This document shows, piece by piece, positions 10,346-19,741 of a stretch of 64,000 bases of DNA. Under the pieces are notes generated by a model. That model was not told where the DNA came from, made no database searches, and worked only from the letters and a program-made list of their open reading frames with translations. Made by a program: the position numbers and the translations under genes. Positions within the stretch are counted from its first letter, which is position 1. Every line of letters starts with the position of its first letter. Source of the stretch: Streptomyces bauhiniae (GTDB lineage: Bacteria > Actinomycetota > Actinomycetes > Streptomycetales > Streptomycetaceae); NCBI RefSeq assembly GCF_004784475.1, contig NZ_SRRT01000007.1, positions 124,001 to 188,000 on the forward strand. Reading direction: 5' to 3'.

Positions 10346-11071
10346 GTCGACCGGTCCCACCCCGGCCCGCCGGGCCAGCGCCACGGCGGCCAGCGTGGAG
10401 TGCACGCCCAGCTTGCCGAGCACGTTCTGCATATGGGTGCGGACGGTGTGCGGGGAGAGGAACAGCCGCTCCGCGACCGCCTTGCGGCCGAGCCCGGCGA
10501 CCATGCAACGCAGCACCTCCCGCTCGCGCGGGGTCAGCGACTGCACCAGCCGCTCGCTCTCGCTGCGGTGCTTGCGCGCCGCCGTCAGCTCCTTGAGCAC
10601 GCCGGTGAGCAGCGCGGCCGGCAGATGCGTCTCGTCCCGCAGCACGCCCCGGATCACGGTGAGCAGCCGGGACAGCGAGCAGTCCTTGGCGACCCAGCCG
10701 GAGGCGCCCGCCTGGAGCGCGAGCGCGGCCCGGTGCGGGTCGTCCTTCTCGGCGAGGACCACCGTGCGCACCCCGGCCTGCGCCGAGCGCACCCCGGCGA
10801 CCAGCGAGATCCCGTCGACCAGACCGTCCGCGTCGCCCGCCTGCACCGGTACGGCCGTGCGTCCGCCGGGCAGGGCCCGGCCGAGGTCGGCGTCGACCAG
10901 CAGCACGTCGTAGCGGCGGCCCTCGGTGGCGGCGCGCTCCAGGCAGCGCAGTGCGGCCGGGCCGCTGCCCGCTGCGGACACGTCCACGTCGGGCTCGGCG
11001 GCCAGCGCCGCCGCGAGGGACTCGGCGAAGATGCGATGGTCGTCGACGACCAGCACTCGGATGCGAACCAC
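10304..11071 (-). CDS. Orphan LuxR-type response regulator
   Basis: This 255-residue protein has an N-terminal receiver-like domain (VVDDHRIF acidic pair, phosphoacceptor Asp in LLVDADL, Lys in GWVAKD) and a C-terminal LuxR HTH (LTPREREVLRCM, VAERLFLSPHTVRTHMQNVL). The Thr/Ser switch residue appears replaced by Ala, and there is an extra loop of about 20 residues after the phosphoacceptor region. No histidine kinase is adjacent. I start at the GTG at 11071, because AAGGGGG lies just upstream; the ATG at 11095 is poorly placed. A similar, more degenerate regulator lies at 17275-17967. Confidence 0.85.
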   Translation of the reverse strand: MVRIRVLVVDDHRIFAESLAAALAAEPDVDVSAAGSGPAALRCLERAATEGRRYDVLLVDADLGRALPGGRTAVPVQAGDADGLVDGISLVAGVRSAQAGVRTVVLAEKDDPHRAALALQAGASGWVAKDCSLSRLLTVIRGVLRDETHLPAALLTGVLKELTAARKHRSESERLVQSLTPREREVLRCMVAGLGRKAVAERLFLSPHTVRTHMQNVLGKLGVHSTLAAVALARRAGVGPVDLTGDVVERGGQLA

Positions 11072-11313
11072 GAAACCCCCTTCCCCAGGCTCCACTTGGA
11101 GCAGGGGTCACCCACGGCCCGGCAACGGCGCGGCGGCCGCCGTCGCGGGAACAGCTACCCCCGGCGCGGTCGCCGTACCCGCCCGTCCCGCCCCCTGATC
11201 GGCCACCCGCCCCCACGGGGACCGCTCTTGAGGGCCCTCAGCGTACGGGCGGCCCCAGGCCGTGGGGAGCCGATTGACGGAACTGACCGGCCGTCGCGTT
11301 TATGGTGTGCCGC

Positions 11314-11757
11314 ATGTTTCGGATCGAGACGGAAGTGGACAAGGACCGACGGGATCTGCTGCGCGCGCGGCTGCGGGACACCAACACGGCGGCCTCCCCG
11401 GTACTGGCCGCGCTGCGCGGCTCACCGGGCGACCGGCACACCCCGCTGCACGTGTGGGTGCTGGACGAGGCGGGCGGTCTCGCCGGGGGGCTGGTCGGCC
11501 ATACCTGGGCGGGGTGGCTGCACGTCACGTACCTGTGGGTGGACGCCCGGTACCGGGGCGCGGGACTCGGCTCCCGGCTGCTGGAAGAAGCCGAGCGCGT
11601 CGCGCACACCGGCCGGGGCTGCACGCGCTCCCGCGTGGAGACCTGGGACTTCCAGGCACCGGCGTTCTACAAGGACCGCGGCTACGACGTGGTGTCCGTG
11701 ATCCCCGACTATCCGCCGGGGATCACGGAGTACACGCTGACCAAGCGGCTCGGCTGA
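11314..11757 (+). CDS. GNAT-family N-acetyltransferase
   Basis: This 147-residue single-domain acetyltransferase shows the acetyl-CoA-binding motif A (YLWVDARYRGAGLGSRLLEEAE) and the C-terminal AFYKDRGYDVV segment. The substrate is unknown. The start at 11314 is preferred over the in-frame ATG at 11302, because a TATGGT-like -10 box covers 11301-11306 and no Shine-Dalgarno exists for either, so a leaderless message beginning near 11314 fits. It converges on galK across a compact hairpin. Confidence 0.82.
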   Translation: MFRIETEVDKDRRDLLRARLRDTNTAASPVLAALRGSPGDRHTPLHVWVLDEAGGLAGGLVGHTWAGWLHVTYLWVDARYRGAGLGSRLLEEAERVAHTGRGCTRSRVETWDFQAPAFYKDRGYDVVSVIPDYPPGITEYTLTKRLG

Positions 11758-11775
11758 AGCCCCGGGGCTCAGCCC
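11752..11775. terminator. Hairpin shared by the acetyltransferase and galK 3' ends
   Basis: The two stop codons are only 11 bp apart and lie within a near-perfect dyad (GGCTG, bulged A, AGCCCC then GGGGCT, CAGCC). It may end transcription both ways; the lack of a loop makes this uncertain. Confidence 0.45.
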
Positions 11776-12944
11776 AGGCGGCGGGCGCCCGGCGAGGGCA
11801 CCGCCTCGAAGACGCGCGGGGCGGTGTACCCGGCCGCCGCGAACGCCTCCTCGACCGCCTTGGTGAGGGTGTCCACCGCGGACGCCTCGGCCAGCGCGAT
11901 CGCGGAGCCGCCGAAGCCGCCGCCGGTCATCCGGGCGCCGAGCGCGCCGGCGGCCAGCGCGGTGTCGACCGCGAGGTCCAGCTCCGGGCAGGAGATGCGG
12001 AAGTCGTCGCGCAGCGAGGCGTGGCCCTCGGTGAGGACCGGCCCGATGGCCCGGACGTCGCCCGAGGTCAGCAGCTCCACCACCCGCTCCACGCGCCGGT
12101 TCTCGGTCACGATGTGCCGCACCAGCCGACGCACCTCATCCGCGTCCTCGTCGGAGCCGAGTTCCTCCAGCGCCGCGTCCAGCCCGTCGTACGCCACGTC
12201 GCGCAGCGCGTCCACGCCGAGCAGCGCGGCGCCCTTCTCGCAGCCGGCCCGGCGCTTGCCGTACTCGCCGCCGCTGTGGGCGTGCTTGACCCGGGTGTCG
12301 ACCACCAGCAGGCGCAGGCCCTCGGCGGCCAGGTCGAACGGGATCTGCCGCTGGGACAGGTCGCGGGTGTCCAGGAAGAGCGCGTGGCCCTCCTCGCAGC
12401 AGGCCGACGCGGTCTGGTCCATGATGCCGGTGGGCGCGCCGACGTAGACGTTCTCCGCGCGCTGGCACAGCCGGGCCAGCTTCCAGCGCGGCAGCTCCAG
12501 GCCGAACAGGTCGTCCAGCGCGAGCGCGACGACGACCTCCAGCGCGGCCGAGGACGACAGCCCGGCGCCGGTCGGCACGGTGGAGGCGAGGTGGACGTCG
12601 GCGCCGGTGACCGGGTGCCCGGCCTCGCGCAGCGCCCACACCACGCCCGCCGGGTACGCCGTCCAGTCGTCGTCGGTGCCCGGCGCGAGGCCGTCCAGGG
12701 CGAGTTCGACGACCTCGCCCTCGACCTCGCCCTCGATGTCGGCCGAGTGCAGCCGCAGGACGCCGTCGGTGCGGCGGGAGACGGCCGCGGTGACCTGGTG
12801 CGGCAGGGCGAACGGCATGACGAAGCCGTCGTTGTAGTCGGTGTGTTCGCCGATCAGGTTGACCCGGCCGGGCGCCGCCCACACCCCTTCCGGTGCCGCC
12901 CCGTACAGCTCGGCGAAGCGTTCCCGGACCTGCTGTGCCCCCAC
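11769..12944 (-). CDS. galK: Galactokinase
   Basis: This 391-residue GHMP kinase phosphorylates galactose at C1 in the Leloir pathway. It has the galactokinase signature GRVNLIGEHTDYNDGFVMP near the N terminus, the GHMP ATP motif PTGAGLSSSAALE, and a C-terminal GGGFGGSAIAL motif. The GTG start at 12944 overlaps the galE stop by one base and has GGGAG upstream; longer forms would run into galE. It is the last gene of galT-galE-galK. Confidence 0.96.
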   Translation of the reverse strand: MGAQQVRERFAELYGAAPEGVWAAPGRVNLIGEHTDYNDGFVMPFALPHQVTAAVSRRTDGVLRLHSADIEGEVEGEVVELALDGLAPGTDDDWTAYPAGVVWALREAGHPVTGADVHLASTVPTGAGLSSSAALEVVVALALDDLFGLELPRWKLARLCQRAENVYVGAPTGIMDQTASACCEEGHALFLDTRDLSQRQIPFDLAAEGLRLLVVDTRVKHAHSGGEYGKRRAGCEKGAALLGVDALRDVAYDGLDAALEELGSDEDADEVRRLVRHIVTENRRVERVVELLTSGDVRAIGPVLTEGHASLRDDFRISCPELDLAVDTALAAGALGARMTGGGFGGSAIALAEASAVDTLTKAVEEAFAAAGYTAPRVFEAVPSPGARRLG

Positions 12945-13906
12945 TAGTGCTCCCTCTGCGTGTCGCGCGCGAACTCCCAGGCGTCCGCGATGATCCCGGC
13001 GAGGTCCGCGCGGGACGGGTTCCACCCCAGTGTGGCGCGTGCGGTCTCCGCCGACGCCACCAGGACCGCCGGGTCGCCGGCCCGGCGCGGGGCGGTGACC
13101 TCGGGGATGGGGTGGCCGGTGACCTCGCGGGCGGTCTCGACGACCTCGCGGACGGAGAAGCCGTTGCCGTTGCCGAGGTTGCAGATCAGGTGCTCGCCGG
13201 AGCGCGCGGCGCCGAGGGCGAGCAGGTGGGCGTCGGCGAGGTCGGCGACGTGGATGTAGTCGCGGACACAGGTGCCGTCGGGGGTCGGGTAGTCGTCGCC
13301 GTAGACGGAGATGGCCTCGCGGCGGCCCTGGGCGACCTGGAGGACGAGCGGGATGAGGTGCGACTCGGGGTCGTGGCGCTCGCCGTACGGGCCGTAGGCG
13401 CCGGCCACGTTGAAGTAGCGCAGGGAGACGGCGGCCAGGCCGTGGGCGTGCGCCTCGCTGGTGATCATGTGGTCGACGGCCAGCTTGGAGGCGCCGTAGG
13501 GGTTGGTCGGCCGGGTCGGGGCGGACTCCGGGATCGGTACTTCCTCGGGCTCACCGTAGGTGGCGGCGGTGGAGGAGAAGACCAGCCGGCTCACGCCCGC
13601 CTCGCGCATGGCGGCGAGCAGGGCCATGGTGCCGCCGACGTTGTTCTCCCAGTACTTCTCCGGCTTCACCACCGACTCGCCGACCTGGGAGAAGGCGGCG
13701 AAGTGCAGCACCGCGTCGTAGGAGGGGTCGAGCCACTTGGCCGCGTCGCGGATGTCGCCCTCGACGAAGGCGGCACCGGCGGGCACGCCCGCGCGGAAGC
13801 CGGTGGAGAGATTGTCGAGGACGGTGACCTCGTGCCCCGCCTCCAGCAGATGCTGGGCGACGACGCTGCCCACATAGCCCGCGCCACCCGTCACCAGGTA
13901 CTTCAT
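12944..13906 (-). CDS. galE: UDP-glucose 4-epimerase
   Basis: This 320-residue extended short-chain dehydrogenase interconverts UDP-galactose and UDP-glucose. The NAD motif GGAGYVGS (7-14), the catalytic SSTAATYG serine region and YxxxK (YGASKLAVD) are present. It overlaps galT by 4 nt (ATGA) and galK by 1 nt, so the three genes are translationally coupled. Besides galactose catabolism it can supply UDP-galactose for polymers. Confidence 0.96.
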   Translation of the reverse strand: MKYLVTGGAGYVGSVVAQHLLEAGHEVTVLDNLSTGFRAGVPAGAAFVEGDIRDAAKWLDPSYDAVLHFAAFSQVGESVVKPEKYWENNVGGTMALLAAMREAGVSRLVFSSTAATYGEPEEVPIPESAPTRPTNPYGASKLAVDHMITSEAHAHGLAAVSLRYFNVAGAYGPYGERHDPESHLIPLVLQVAQGRREAISVYGDDYPTPDGTCVRDYIHVADLADAHLLALGAARSGEHLICNLGNGNGFSVREVVETAREVTGHPIPEVTAPRRAGDPAVLVASAETARATLGWNPSRADLAGIIADAWEFARDTQREH

Positions 13907-14988
13907 GAACTCGCTACCTCTCGCAGTCGCTCGGCCGCGCGCTCCGGCGGCACGTCGTTGATGAAGACGTTCATGCCGGACTCGGAACCCGCGAGGAACT
14001 TCAGCTTGCCGGAAGTGCGGCGGATGGTGAAAAGCTCCAGGTGGAGCGCGAAGTCGTCCCGCGTCACCCCGTCGTAGCCGGGGAGGTCGCCGAACGGGGC
14101 CTGGTGCCAGGCCGCGATGTACGGCGTCGGCGCCTCGGCCTCCGGATTCTTCTCACCCTCCGGCCGCCCGAAGATCCGGTCGAAGCGCCTCAAGAGTTCC
14201 AGATAGACCTGGGGAAACTCTGTGCGCGCGGCCTCGTCCAGGGCGAGCAGGTCGGGCACCCGACGCTTGGGGTAGAGGTGGACCTCGTAGGGCCAGTGCG
14301 CGGCGAACGGCACGAAGGCCGCCCAGTGTTCACTCTCCAGGACGACCCGGTCCCCGGCGAGTTCGCGTGCCAGGACGGCGTCGAAGAGGTTCTCCCCGCC
14401 GGTGGCGGCCTTGTGGCCGGCGAGCGAGCGGAGCATCAGTGCGGTGCGGGGGGTGATGAAGGGGTAGGCGTAGATCTGGCCGTGGGGGTGACCCAGCGTC
14501 ACCCCGATCTCGGCGCCCCGGTTCTCGAAACAGAAGACCTGCTTCACGGAGGGCAGATGCGACAGCTCGGCGGTGCGGTCGGTCCACGCCTCCAGCACCA
14601 GCCGCGCCTGCTCGTCGGTGAGGGAGGCGAAGGACGCGTCATGGTCGGAGGTGAAGCAGACGACCTCGCAGCGGCCGGAGTCGCCGGCGAGGGAGGGGAA
14701 GCGGTTCTCGAACACGACCACGTCGTAGGTGGAGTCCGGGATCTCGCTGAGCCGCCCGTCCCGGCTGGGGCAGAGCGGGCACTCGTCGGCCGGGGGGTGG
14801 TAGGTGCGGCCCTGGCGGTGGGAGGCGACGGCGACCGAGTCGCCGAGCAGCGGGTCCCGGCGGATCTCGGAGGCGGTGACCGTGGGCTCCAGCGGCCGCC
14901 GGTCCACCGCGTCGCGCACGGTGTCGTCCCGCAGGTCGTAGTAGACCAGCTCACGCCCGTCGGCCAGCCGGGTCGAGGTCTTCTTCAC
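13903..14988 (-). CDS. galT: Galactose-1-phosphate uridylyltransferase
   Basis: This 361-residue HIT-superfamily enzyme exchanges UMP between UDP-glucose and galactose 1-phosphate. Zinc-ligand CPLCPS and the active-site [12 protein letters not shown] (HxH of the HPH motif) are visible. The GTG at 14988 is the best start: GCGAGGAG is about 6-13 nt upstream, whereas upstream in-frame codons lie in the AT-rich promoter. First gene of the gal operon, as in other Streptomyces. Confidence 0.95.
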   Translation of the reverse strand: MKKTSTRLADGRELVYYDLRDDTVRDAVDRRPLEPTVTASEIRRDPLLGDSVAVASHRQGRTYHPPADECPLCPSRDGRLSEIPDSTYDVVVFENRFPSLAGDSGRCEVVCFTSDHDASFASLTDEQARLVLEAWTDRTAELSHLPSVKQVFCFENRGAEIGVTLGHPHGQIYAYPFITPRTALMLRSLAGHKAATGGENLFDAVLARELAGDRVVLESEHWAAFVPFAAHWPYEVHLYPKRRVPDLLALDEAARTEFPQVYLELLRRFDRIFGRPEGEKNPEAEAPTPYIAAWHQAPFGDLPGYDGVTRDDFALHLELFTIRRTSGKLKFLAGSESGMNVFINDVPPERAAERLREVASS

Positions 14989-15155
14989 GCCGGACTCCTC
15001 GCTCTCACTCAACACAATCAAACATAACAAACCACAACCCGACAACGGGTCGCACGATCACAATCGAACAAAGAACACCAACAGAACTGTTCAAATAATG
15101 AACGCCGCGGCGTAGGTTCCGCTCTGGATCAGTTCGCGCAACGAAGCGAGTTCTC
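14989..15155. promoter_or_regulatory. Divergent gal operon / symporter control region
   Basis: This 167-bp region is far more AT-rich than its surroundings. It holds three dyads: ACCCG-ACAA-CGGGT (15037-15050), AACAG-AA-CTGTT (15080-15091) and GTTCA-AATAA-TGAAC (15089-15103). On the minus strand GATTGTG is repeated and a TATGTT-like -10 box faces galT. In S. lividans/coelicolor the galP1 promoter is galactose-inducible and glucose-repressed; these dyads are candidate repressor sites. Confidence 0.6.
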
Positions 15156-16868
15156 ATGCAGACCCCCCCGACCGGACCCGCGCCCCTGGCGGCGGGCCCC
15201 AGCTATCTGGCGGCGGAGCTACGGCTCCCCACCAACTGGCTCGACTACACGATCCTGGCCATCTACTTCGTCGTGGTTCTCGGCATCGGCTTCGCGGCCC
15301 GCCGCTCGGTGAAGACCAGCCTGGACTTCTTCCTCTCCGGACGCTCGCTGCCCGCCTGGATCACCGGCCTCGCCTTCATCTCGGCGAACCTGGCGGCCAC
15401 CGAGATCCTGGGCATGGCGGCCAACAGCGCCCAGTACGGCGCGTACACCGTGCACTGGTACTGGATCGGCGCCATCCCGGCCATGGTCTTCCTCGGCCTG
15501 GTGATGATGCCCTTCTACTACGGCAGCAAGGTCCGCTCGGTCCCCGAGTTCCTGCTGCTGCGCTTCGACAAGGCAGCCCACCTGCTCAGTTCGATCCTGT
15601 TCGCCTTCGCCGCCATCCTGATCGCGGGCGTGAACCTGTACGCGCTGGCGATCGTGGTGGAGGCCCTGCTCGGCTGGCCGCAGTGGGTGGCCATCGTGGT
15701 GGCGGGCGCCTTCGTGCTCGGCTACATCACGCTGGGCGGCCTGTCCTCGGCGATCTACAACGAGGTGCTCCAGTTCTTCGTGATCCTGGCCGCCCTCATC
15801 CCGATCACCATCCTCGGCCTGAAGAAGGCCGGCGGCTGGGACGGCCTGACCCACAAGCTGGACGCGGCCCACGGCGCCAACTTCACCACTGCCTGGGGCG
15901 GCACCGGCATCGGCAGCGCCAACCCGCTGGGCGCCAACTGGCTGACCATCGTGCTCGGTCTCGGCTTCGTGCTGTCCTTCGGCTACTGGACGACCAACTT
16001 CGCCGAGGTGCAGCGCGCGCTGTCCGCGAAGAACCTCTCCGCCTCCAAGCGCACCCCGCTGATCGCGGCCTACCCGAAGATCTTCATCGTCTTCCTGGTG
16101 ATGATCCCCGGCCTGGTCGCCGCCGCCCTGGTCCCGAAGATCGGCCAGCCCGGCTCCGGGCTCCAGTACAACGACGCGATTCCCTACCTGATGCAGGAGC
16201 TGCTGCCCAACGGTGTGCTCGGCATCGCGGTCACCGGTCTGCTCGCCGCCTTCATGGCGGGCATGGCGGCCAACGTGTCGTCCTTCAACACGGTGTTCAC
16301 CACCGACATCTGGGCCCGCTACGTCAAGCCCGGCCAGGAGGATGCCTACTACGTCCGCTTCGGCCGCTGGATCACCGTGATCGGTGTCGCCGCGTCGGTC
16401 GGTACGGCCTTCCTGGCGTCGTCGTTCTCGAACATCATGAGCTACCTCCAGACGCTGTTCTCCTTCTTCAACGTCCCGATGTTCGTGGTCTTCATCGTCG
16501 GCATGTTCTGGAAGCGCGCCTCGGCCAAGTCCGGCTTCTGGGGCCTGCTCGCCGGTACCGCCACCGCGATGGTCAACTACTTCGTGTTCTACAAGGAGGG
16601 CATCATCTCGATCCCCTCCGACCAGGGCGCCAACTTCGTCTCCGCCATCGCGGGCTTCGTCGCGGGCGCGGTCGTGATGGTCGCGGTGTCGCTGTTCACC
16701 AAGCCCAAGCCGGCCGAGGAACTCCAGGGCCTGGTCTACGGCACCACGTCGCCGGGCATGTCCGAGGCACCCGCCGAGGGCGACGACGCCTGGTACCGCA
16801 AGCCCGCCCTGCTCGGCTGGGGCGCGGTCGTCCTGGCCGCCGCCTGCTACATCCCGTTCTCGTTCTGA
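15156..16868 (+). CDS. Sodium:solute symporter (SSS family), probable galactose/sugar uptake
   Basis: This 570-residue polytopic membrane protein has about 14 hydrophobic segments. It has SSS-family features: an RSVKTSLDFFLSGRSLPAW segment after TM1, ANLAATEILGMAAN in TM2, and GLLAAFMAGMAANVSSFNTV later. Divergence from galTEK points to import of galactose or a related sugar with sodium; this is inferred from context. The start has only a weak binding site (GAAGCGAG). Confidence 0.88.
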   Translation: MQTPPTGPAPLAAGPSYLAAELRLPTNWLDYTILAIYFVVVLGIGFAARRSVKTSLDFFLSGRSLPAWITGLAFISANLAATEILGMAANSAQYGAYTVHWYWIGAIPAMVFLGLVMMPFYYGSKVRSVPEFLLLRFDKAAHLLSSILFAFAAILIAGVNLYALAIVVEALLGWPQWVAIVVAGAFVLGYITLGGLSSAIYNEVLQFFVILAALIPITILGLKKAGGWDGLTHKLDAAHGANFTTAWGGTGIGSANPLGANWLTIVLGLGFVLSFGYWTTNFAEVQRALSAKNLSASKRTPLIAAYPKIFIVFLVMIPGLVAAALVPKIGQPGSGLQYNDAIPYLMQELLPNGVLGIAVTGLLAAFMAGMAANVSSFNTVFTTDIWARYVKPGQEDAYYVRFGRWITVIGVAASVGTAFLASSFSNIMSYLQTLFSFFNVPMFVVFIVGMFWKRASAKSGFWGLLAGTATAMVNYFVFYKEGIISIPSDQGANFVSAIAGFVAGAVVMVAVSLFTKPKPAEELQGLVYGTTSPGMSEAPAEGDDAWYRKPALLGWGAVVLAAACYIPFSF

Positions 16869-16889
16869 TCGCGGGAGGATGAGGAAACC

Positions 16890-17243
16890 ATGACCGACGA
16901 ATCCCCCCGCCCCGAGCACACCGGGTCCGCGCACGGCGCCACCGAGCACGACGTCCAGCGCGAGGTCACCGAGCTGGAGGGCAAGTCCGCCACCGCGGCC
17001 CGCATCTTCGACCTGCGGCGCATCATCGGCGGCCTGTTCGTGCTGTACGGCATCATCGTCACGATCACCGGCATCACCGACTCCCAGGCCGCGATCGACA
17101 AGGCCGAGGGCGTCAACATCAACCTGTGGACCGGCATCGGCATGCTGATCCTCGGGGTGTTCTTCCTGGCGTGGCTGAAGCTGCGGCCGACCCCGCCCCC
17201 GCTGCCCGCCGAGGACGCGGGCGACGAGGAGCCCGTGCACTGA
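16890..17243 (+). CDS. Small two-TM membrane protein paired with the symporter
   Basis: This 117-residue protein starts 21 bp after the symporter, with GGGAGGATGAGG as its binding site, so the two are co-transcribed. Two hydrophobic segments (about 44-64 and 78-100) are flanked by a charged N terminus and an acidic, proline-rich tail. I do not recognise a named family; similar short proteins often follow SSS symporters in actinobacteria. An accessory role in stability or assembly is a guess. Confidence 0.75.
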   Translation: MTDESPRPEHTGSAHGATEHDVQREVTELEGKSATAARIFDLRRIIGGLFVLYGIIVTITGITDSQAAIDKAEGVNINLWTGIGMLILGVFFLAWLKLRPTPPPLPAEDAGDEEPVH

Positions 17244-17257
17244 CCGCGCGCGGGACC

Positions 17258-17290
17258 GGAGCCGGAGCTGTGGACTACAGCTCCGGCTCC
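17258..17290. terminator. Strong bidirectional terminator overlapping a coding end
   Basis: A perfect 14-bp stem (17258-17271 with 17277-17290) with a 5-nt loop ends the symporter operon. The right arm encodes the last residues of the convergent LuxR-type regulator, whose stop codon lies in the loop/stem boundary. Confidence 0.85.
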
Positions 17291-17967
17291 GTCGTGTGCG
17301 GGGTGGCACCGGCGCGGTCCAGCAGGCCGGTACGGGCCGCGAGGGCGGCCGCCTCCAGCCGGGAGCCCACGCCCAGCTTCATCAGCACCCGCTGCACATG
17401 GGTGCGGGCGGTGCTGGGCGCTATCCCCATGCCGGCCGCGATCAGCCGGGTGTCCTCGCCGTCGGCGACCCTGACCAGCACCTCGACCTCGCGCGGGGTG
17501 AGCAGCCTCAGCAGCCGCTGACCCTCGTCGTCGGGCTGCACGGCCGGGTTCAGCAGCTCGGCGAAGGCACCCTGGAGCAGTTGGGGCGCGACGGCCGCCT
17601 CACCGGCGCGGGCCTTCAGGATGGCCCGCTCGACGCCCTCGATGCGCTCGTCATGCCGTACGTACCCGGCGGCGCCCGCCGCGAAGGCGGCCGCGATGCC
17701 GCGCGGGGACGGGACCGGGCCGAGCACCAGAACCGCCACCTGCGGGCGCTCCCGCTTGATGCGGGCCACCGGGTCGAACGCGCCCGGCTCGGCGGGTGCC
17801 GCGGTGCCCAGCAGGCACACCTCGGGGGCGCGCGATATCACCAGCTCGGCCGCGCCCGCGGCCGGCGCCGCCGCCGCGAGCACCCGGTGCCCGCGCAGCT
17901 TCAGCGCCGACGCCAACGCCTCCGCCAGCAGGCGGTGGTCGTCGACGACCATGAGCCGCACTCCCAT
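17275..17967 (-). CDS. LuxR-type regulator with a degenerate (phosphorylation-dead) receiver
   Basis: This 230-residue protein has receiver plus LuxR HTH architecture (LTPREVEVLVRVA, GMGIAPSTARTHVQRVLMKLG). The N-terminal DDH is kept (9-11), but the phosphoacceptor position is Gly54 (PEVCLLG, where the family has LLD), the switch Thr/Ser position is Gly83, and the conserved Lys is replaced around 104-105 (GYVRHDE for GYLLKDx). It probably acts without phosphorylation, through a ligand or dimer state. ATG 17967 has a G-rich site upstream. No kinase is adjacent; the PQQ-propeller genes downstream of its own promoter region are a possible target. Confidence 0.85.
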   Translation of the reverse strand: MGVRLMVVDDHRLLAEALASALKLRGHRVLAAAAPAAGAAELVISRAPEVCLLGTAAPAEPGAFDPVARIKRERPQVAVLVLGPVPSPRGIAAAFAAGAAGYVRHDERIEGVERAILKARAGEAAVAPQLLQGAFAELLNPAVQPDDEGQRLLRLLTPREVEVLVRVADGEDTRLIAAGMGIAPSTARTHVQRVLMKLGVGSRLEAAALAARTGLLDRAGATPHTTEPEL

Positions 17968-18037
17968 AGAGCAACCCCCCAGTCCCTCCGATGTCCCGGA
18001 AGTTACACGCTCGGGGCGCCTGCCGTGCGGGCTTCGC

Positions 18038-19681
18038 TCAGTCGCGGGTGCCGAAGGCCACCACGCAGTTCTTGTCCTTGTCGAAGCTCCCGATCGGCTT
18101 GGCCGCGTTCGGCGCCGCCATGAACAGCCTGCCCTGGCTGTACCGGTACTCCGAGTAGGCGGGCAGGAGCCCGCTCGTCAGGGACCGGTCGCCCTGCTCG
18201 GGGGGCAGGTCCATCAGCGTCGTGGACTTGAAGCTCGTTCCGTCGATGGTGACGACCTGGGCACCCTTGTCGTACGGCGGGTCCTTGTACGCGATCAGGT
18301 TGCCGCCGTCCATGCGCAGCGGGAACAGCGTGGAGCCCTCGCCGGCCTCAGCCCGCTGGCCGGTCTGCTTGCCGGTGGCGAGGTCGAAGGCGACGACCTC
18401 GTTGGTCTGGACGAGCTTGCTCTTGCCGCTGCCGCTGTGCTCCTTGGTCGCCAGGTACAGCTTGCCCTGGCCCGCGACGACGCCCTTGCACTCCTCGACG
18501 AGGGTGATGGTCTCGCACTCGCCGTCGTAGGTGTCGCCGGAGACCGGGATACGGGCCAGCAGCCTGCCGGTGCGGTTGTCGATGGAGAAGTAGTCCGAGA
18601 CCCCGCTGCCGCCGCTCGCGCTGTGCCCGGCGTCCGCGCCGACCACCAGCGGGTCGGTGGAGACGATGCCCGCGTACTCGATGCCGGCGCCCATCTTGTA
18701 CTCGGCGATCACCTTGCCCGAGGCGGGGTCGATGTTCTGGATGTTGAGGGTGCGGTTGTCGAACGCACCGCACTTGCGGACCGCGACCAGCTTGGTGCCG
18801 CCGCCGTAGCCGACGTCGTTGCACTCGTCGCCGGGCTTGGGCTGCCAGAGCACCTTGCCGGTGCCGATGTCGTAGGCCGCGCCGCCGCCGAGGCCGCCGA
18901 CCGCGACGGTCTTCCCGGCGACGGTGACGTTGTGGAACTGGGTGGCGAACTCACCCGTGCCGACCGACTTGGTCCACAGCTTGGTGCCGGCCCGCACGTC
19001 GATGCCCGCGACCTGGGTGCAGCCGGGGCGGCTGTCCTTGGTCGGCATGGAGGGCTGGTAGACGATGCCGGTGCGGCCGTCGGCGGTGACGTGCTCGGTG
19101 GCCGCGCAGACCGGGCCGGGGAACTTGAGCGTCCACTTCTTGTGGCCGTCGGCCGGGTCGTAGCCGGTGATCTCGGCGATGCCGCTCTTGGCGTAGACGC
19201 CGGCGCTGAGCCAGGAGCCCGGCGTGCTGACGACGTTCTCCTCGGTCTTGGGCTGCGGGACCTTGAACAGGACGTCGGCGGCCGGGTTGTCCGGCACCTT
19301 CTCCTTGCCGCCGGTCGCGGTGCCGGTGCCGTTCCTGTCGCCCCCGGCGCGCGTGCTGCCGCCTGTGTCGGAGGAACGGGAGTACCAGACGCCGGAGCCG
19401 ATGATCAGGCCGATGGCGACGACGGCCGCGAGGATGATCACGGCGATGGTGCGGTTCTCCTTGGCACGGACGTCACCGCCCGCCACGACCGTGGGCGGCT
19501 GGGCGGGGTATCCGTAGCCCGGCTGCTGCGGCTGGGCCGGGTAGCCGTAGCCGGGCTGCGGCTGCGGCGGGGGTGCCTGCGGGTAGCCGTACGTCGGCTG
19601 CGGATTGGCCGGCGGGACGGGCGGGGTCGGCGGGGTGGGCGGCTGGTCCTGGGGCGGACCGGAGGGCGGCTGGTCGCTCAT
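18038..19681 (-). CDS. Membrane-anchored PQQ-type beta-propeller protein (first of two)
   Basis: This 547-residue protein has a cytoplasmic N-terminal tail of Pro, Gln and Tyr with repeated GYGYPAQP-type motifs (about 1-65), one transmembrane helix (about 78-100), and a large extracytoplasmic domain of PQQ-like beta-propeller blades (TGKVLWQPKP, DGHKKWTLKF, DLATGKQTG). There is no quinoprotein active-site motif, so it is more likely a binding or scaffold protein than a dehydrogenase. Its architecture matches the gene immediately upstream at 19742-21451, indicating an old tandem duplication. Confidence 0.8.
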   Translation of the reverse strand: MSDQPPSGPPQDQPPTPPTPPVPPANPQPTYGYPQAPPPQPQPGYGYPAQPQQPGYGYPAQPPTVVAGGDVRAKENRTIAVIILAAVVAIGLIIGSGVWYSRSSDTGGSTRAGGDRNGTGTATGGKEKVPDNPAADVLFKVPQPKTEENVVSTPGSWLSAGVYAKSGIAEITGYDPADGHKKWTLKFPGPVCAATEHVTADGRTGIVYQPSMPTKDSRPGCTQVAGIDVRAGTKLWTKSVGTGEFATQFHNVTVAGKTVAVGGLGGGAAYDIGTGKVLWQPKPGDECNDVGYGGGTKLVAVRKCGAFDNRTLNIQNIDPASGKVIAEYKMGAGIEYAGIVSTDPLVVGADAGHSASGGSGVSDYFSIDNRTGRLLARIPVSGDTYDGECETITLVEECKGVVAGQGKLYLATKEHSGSGKSKLVQTNEVVAFDLATGKQTGQRAEAGEGSTLFPLRMDGGNLIAYKDPPYDKGAQVVTIDGTSFKSTTLMDLPPEQGDRSLTSGLLPAYSEYRYSQGRLFMAAPNAAKPIGSFDKDKNCVVAFGTRD

Positions 19682-19741
19682 CGTGAGGTACCTCGAAGCG
19701 GCTGGTGGGGACGGCGGGCGCGGCGGGGAGGAGGGGGTGGG

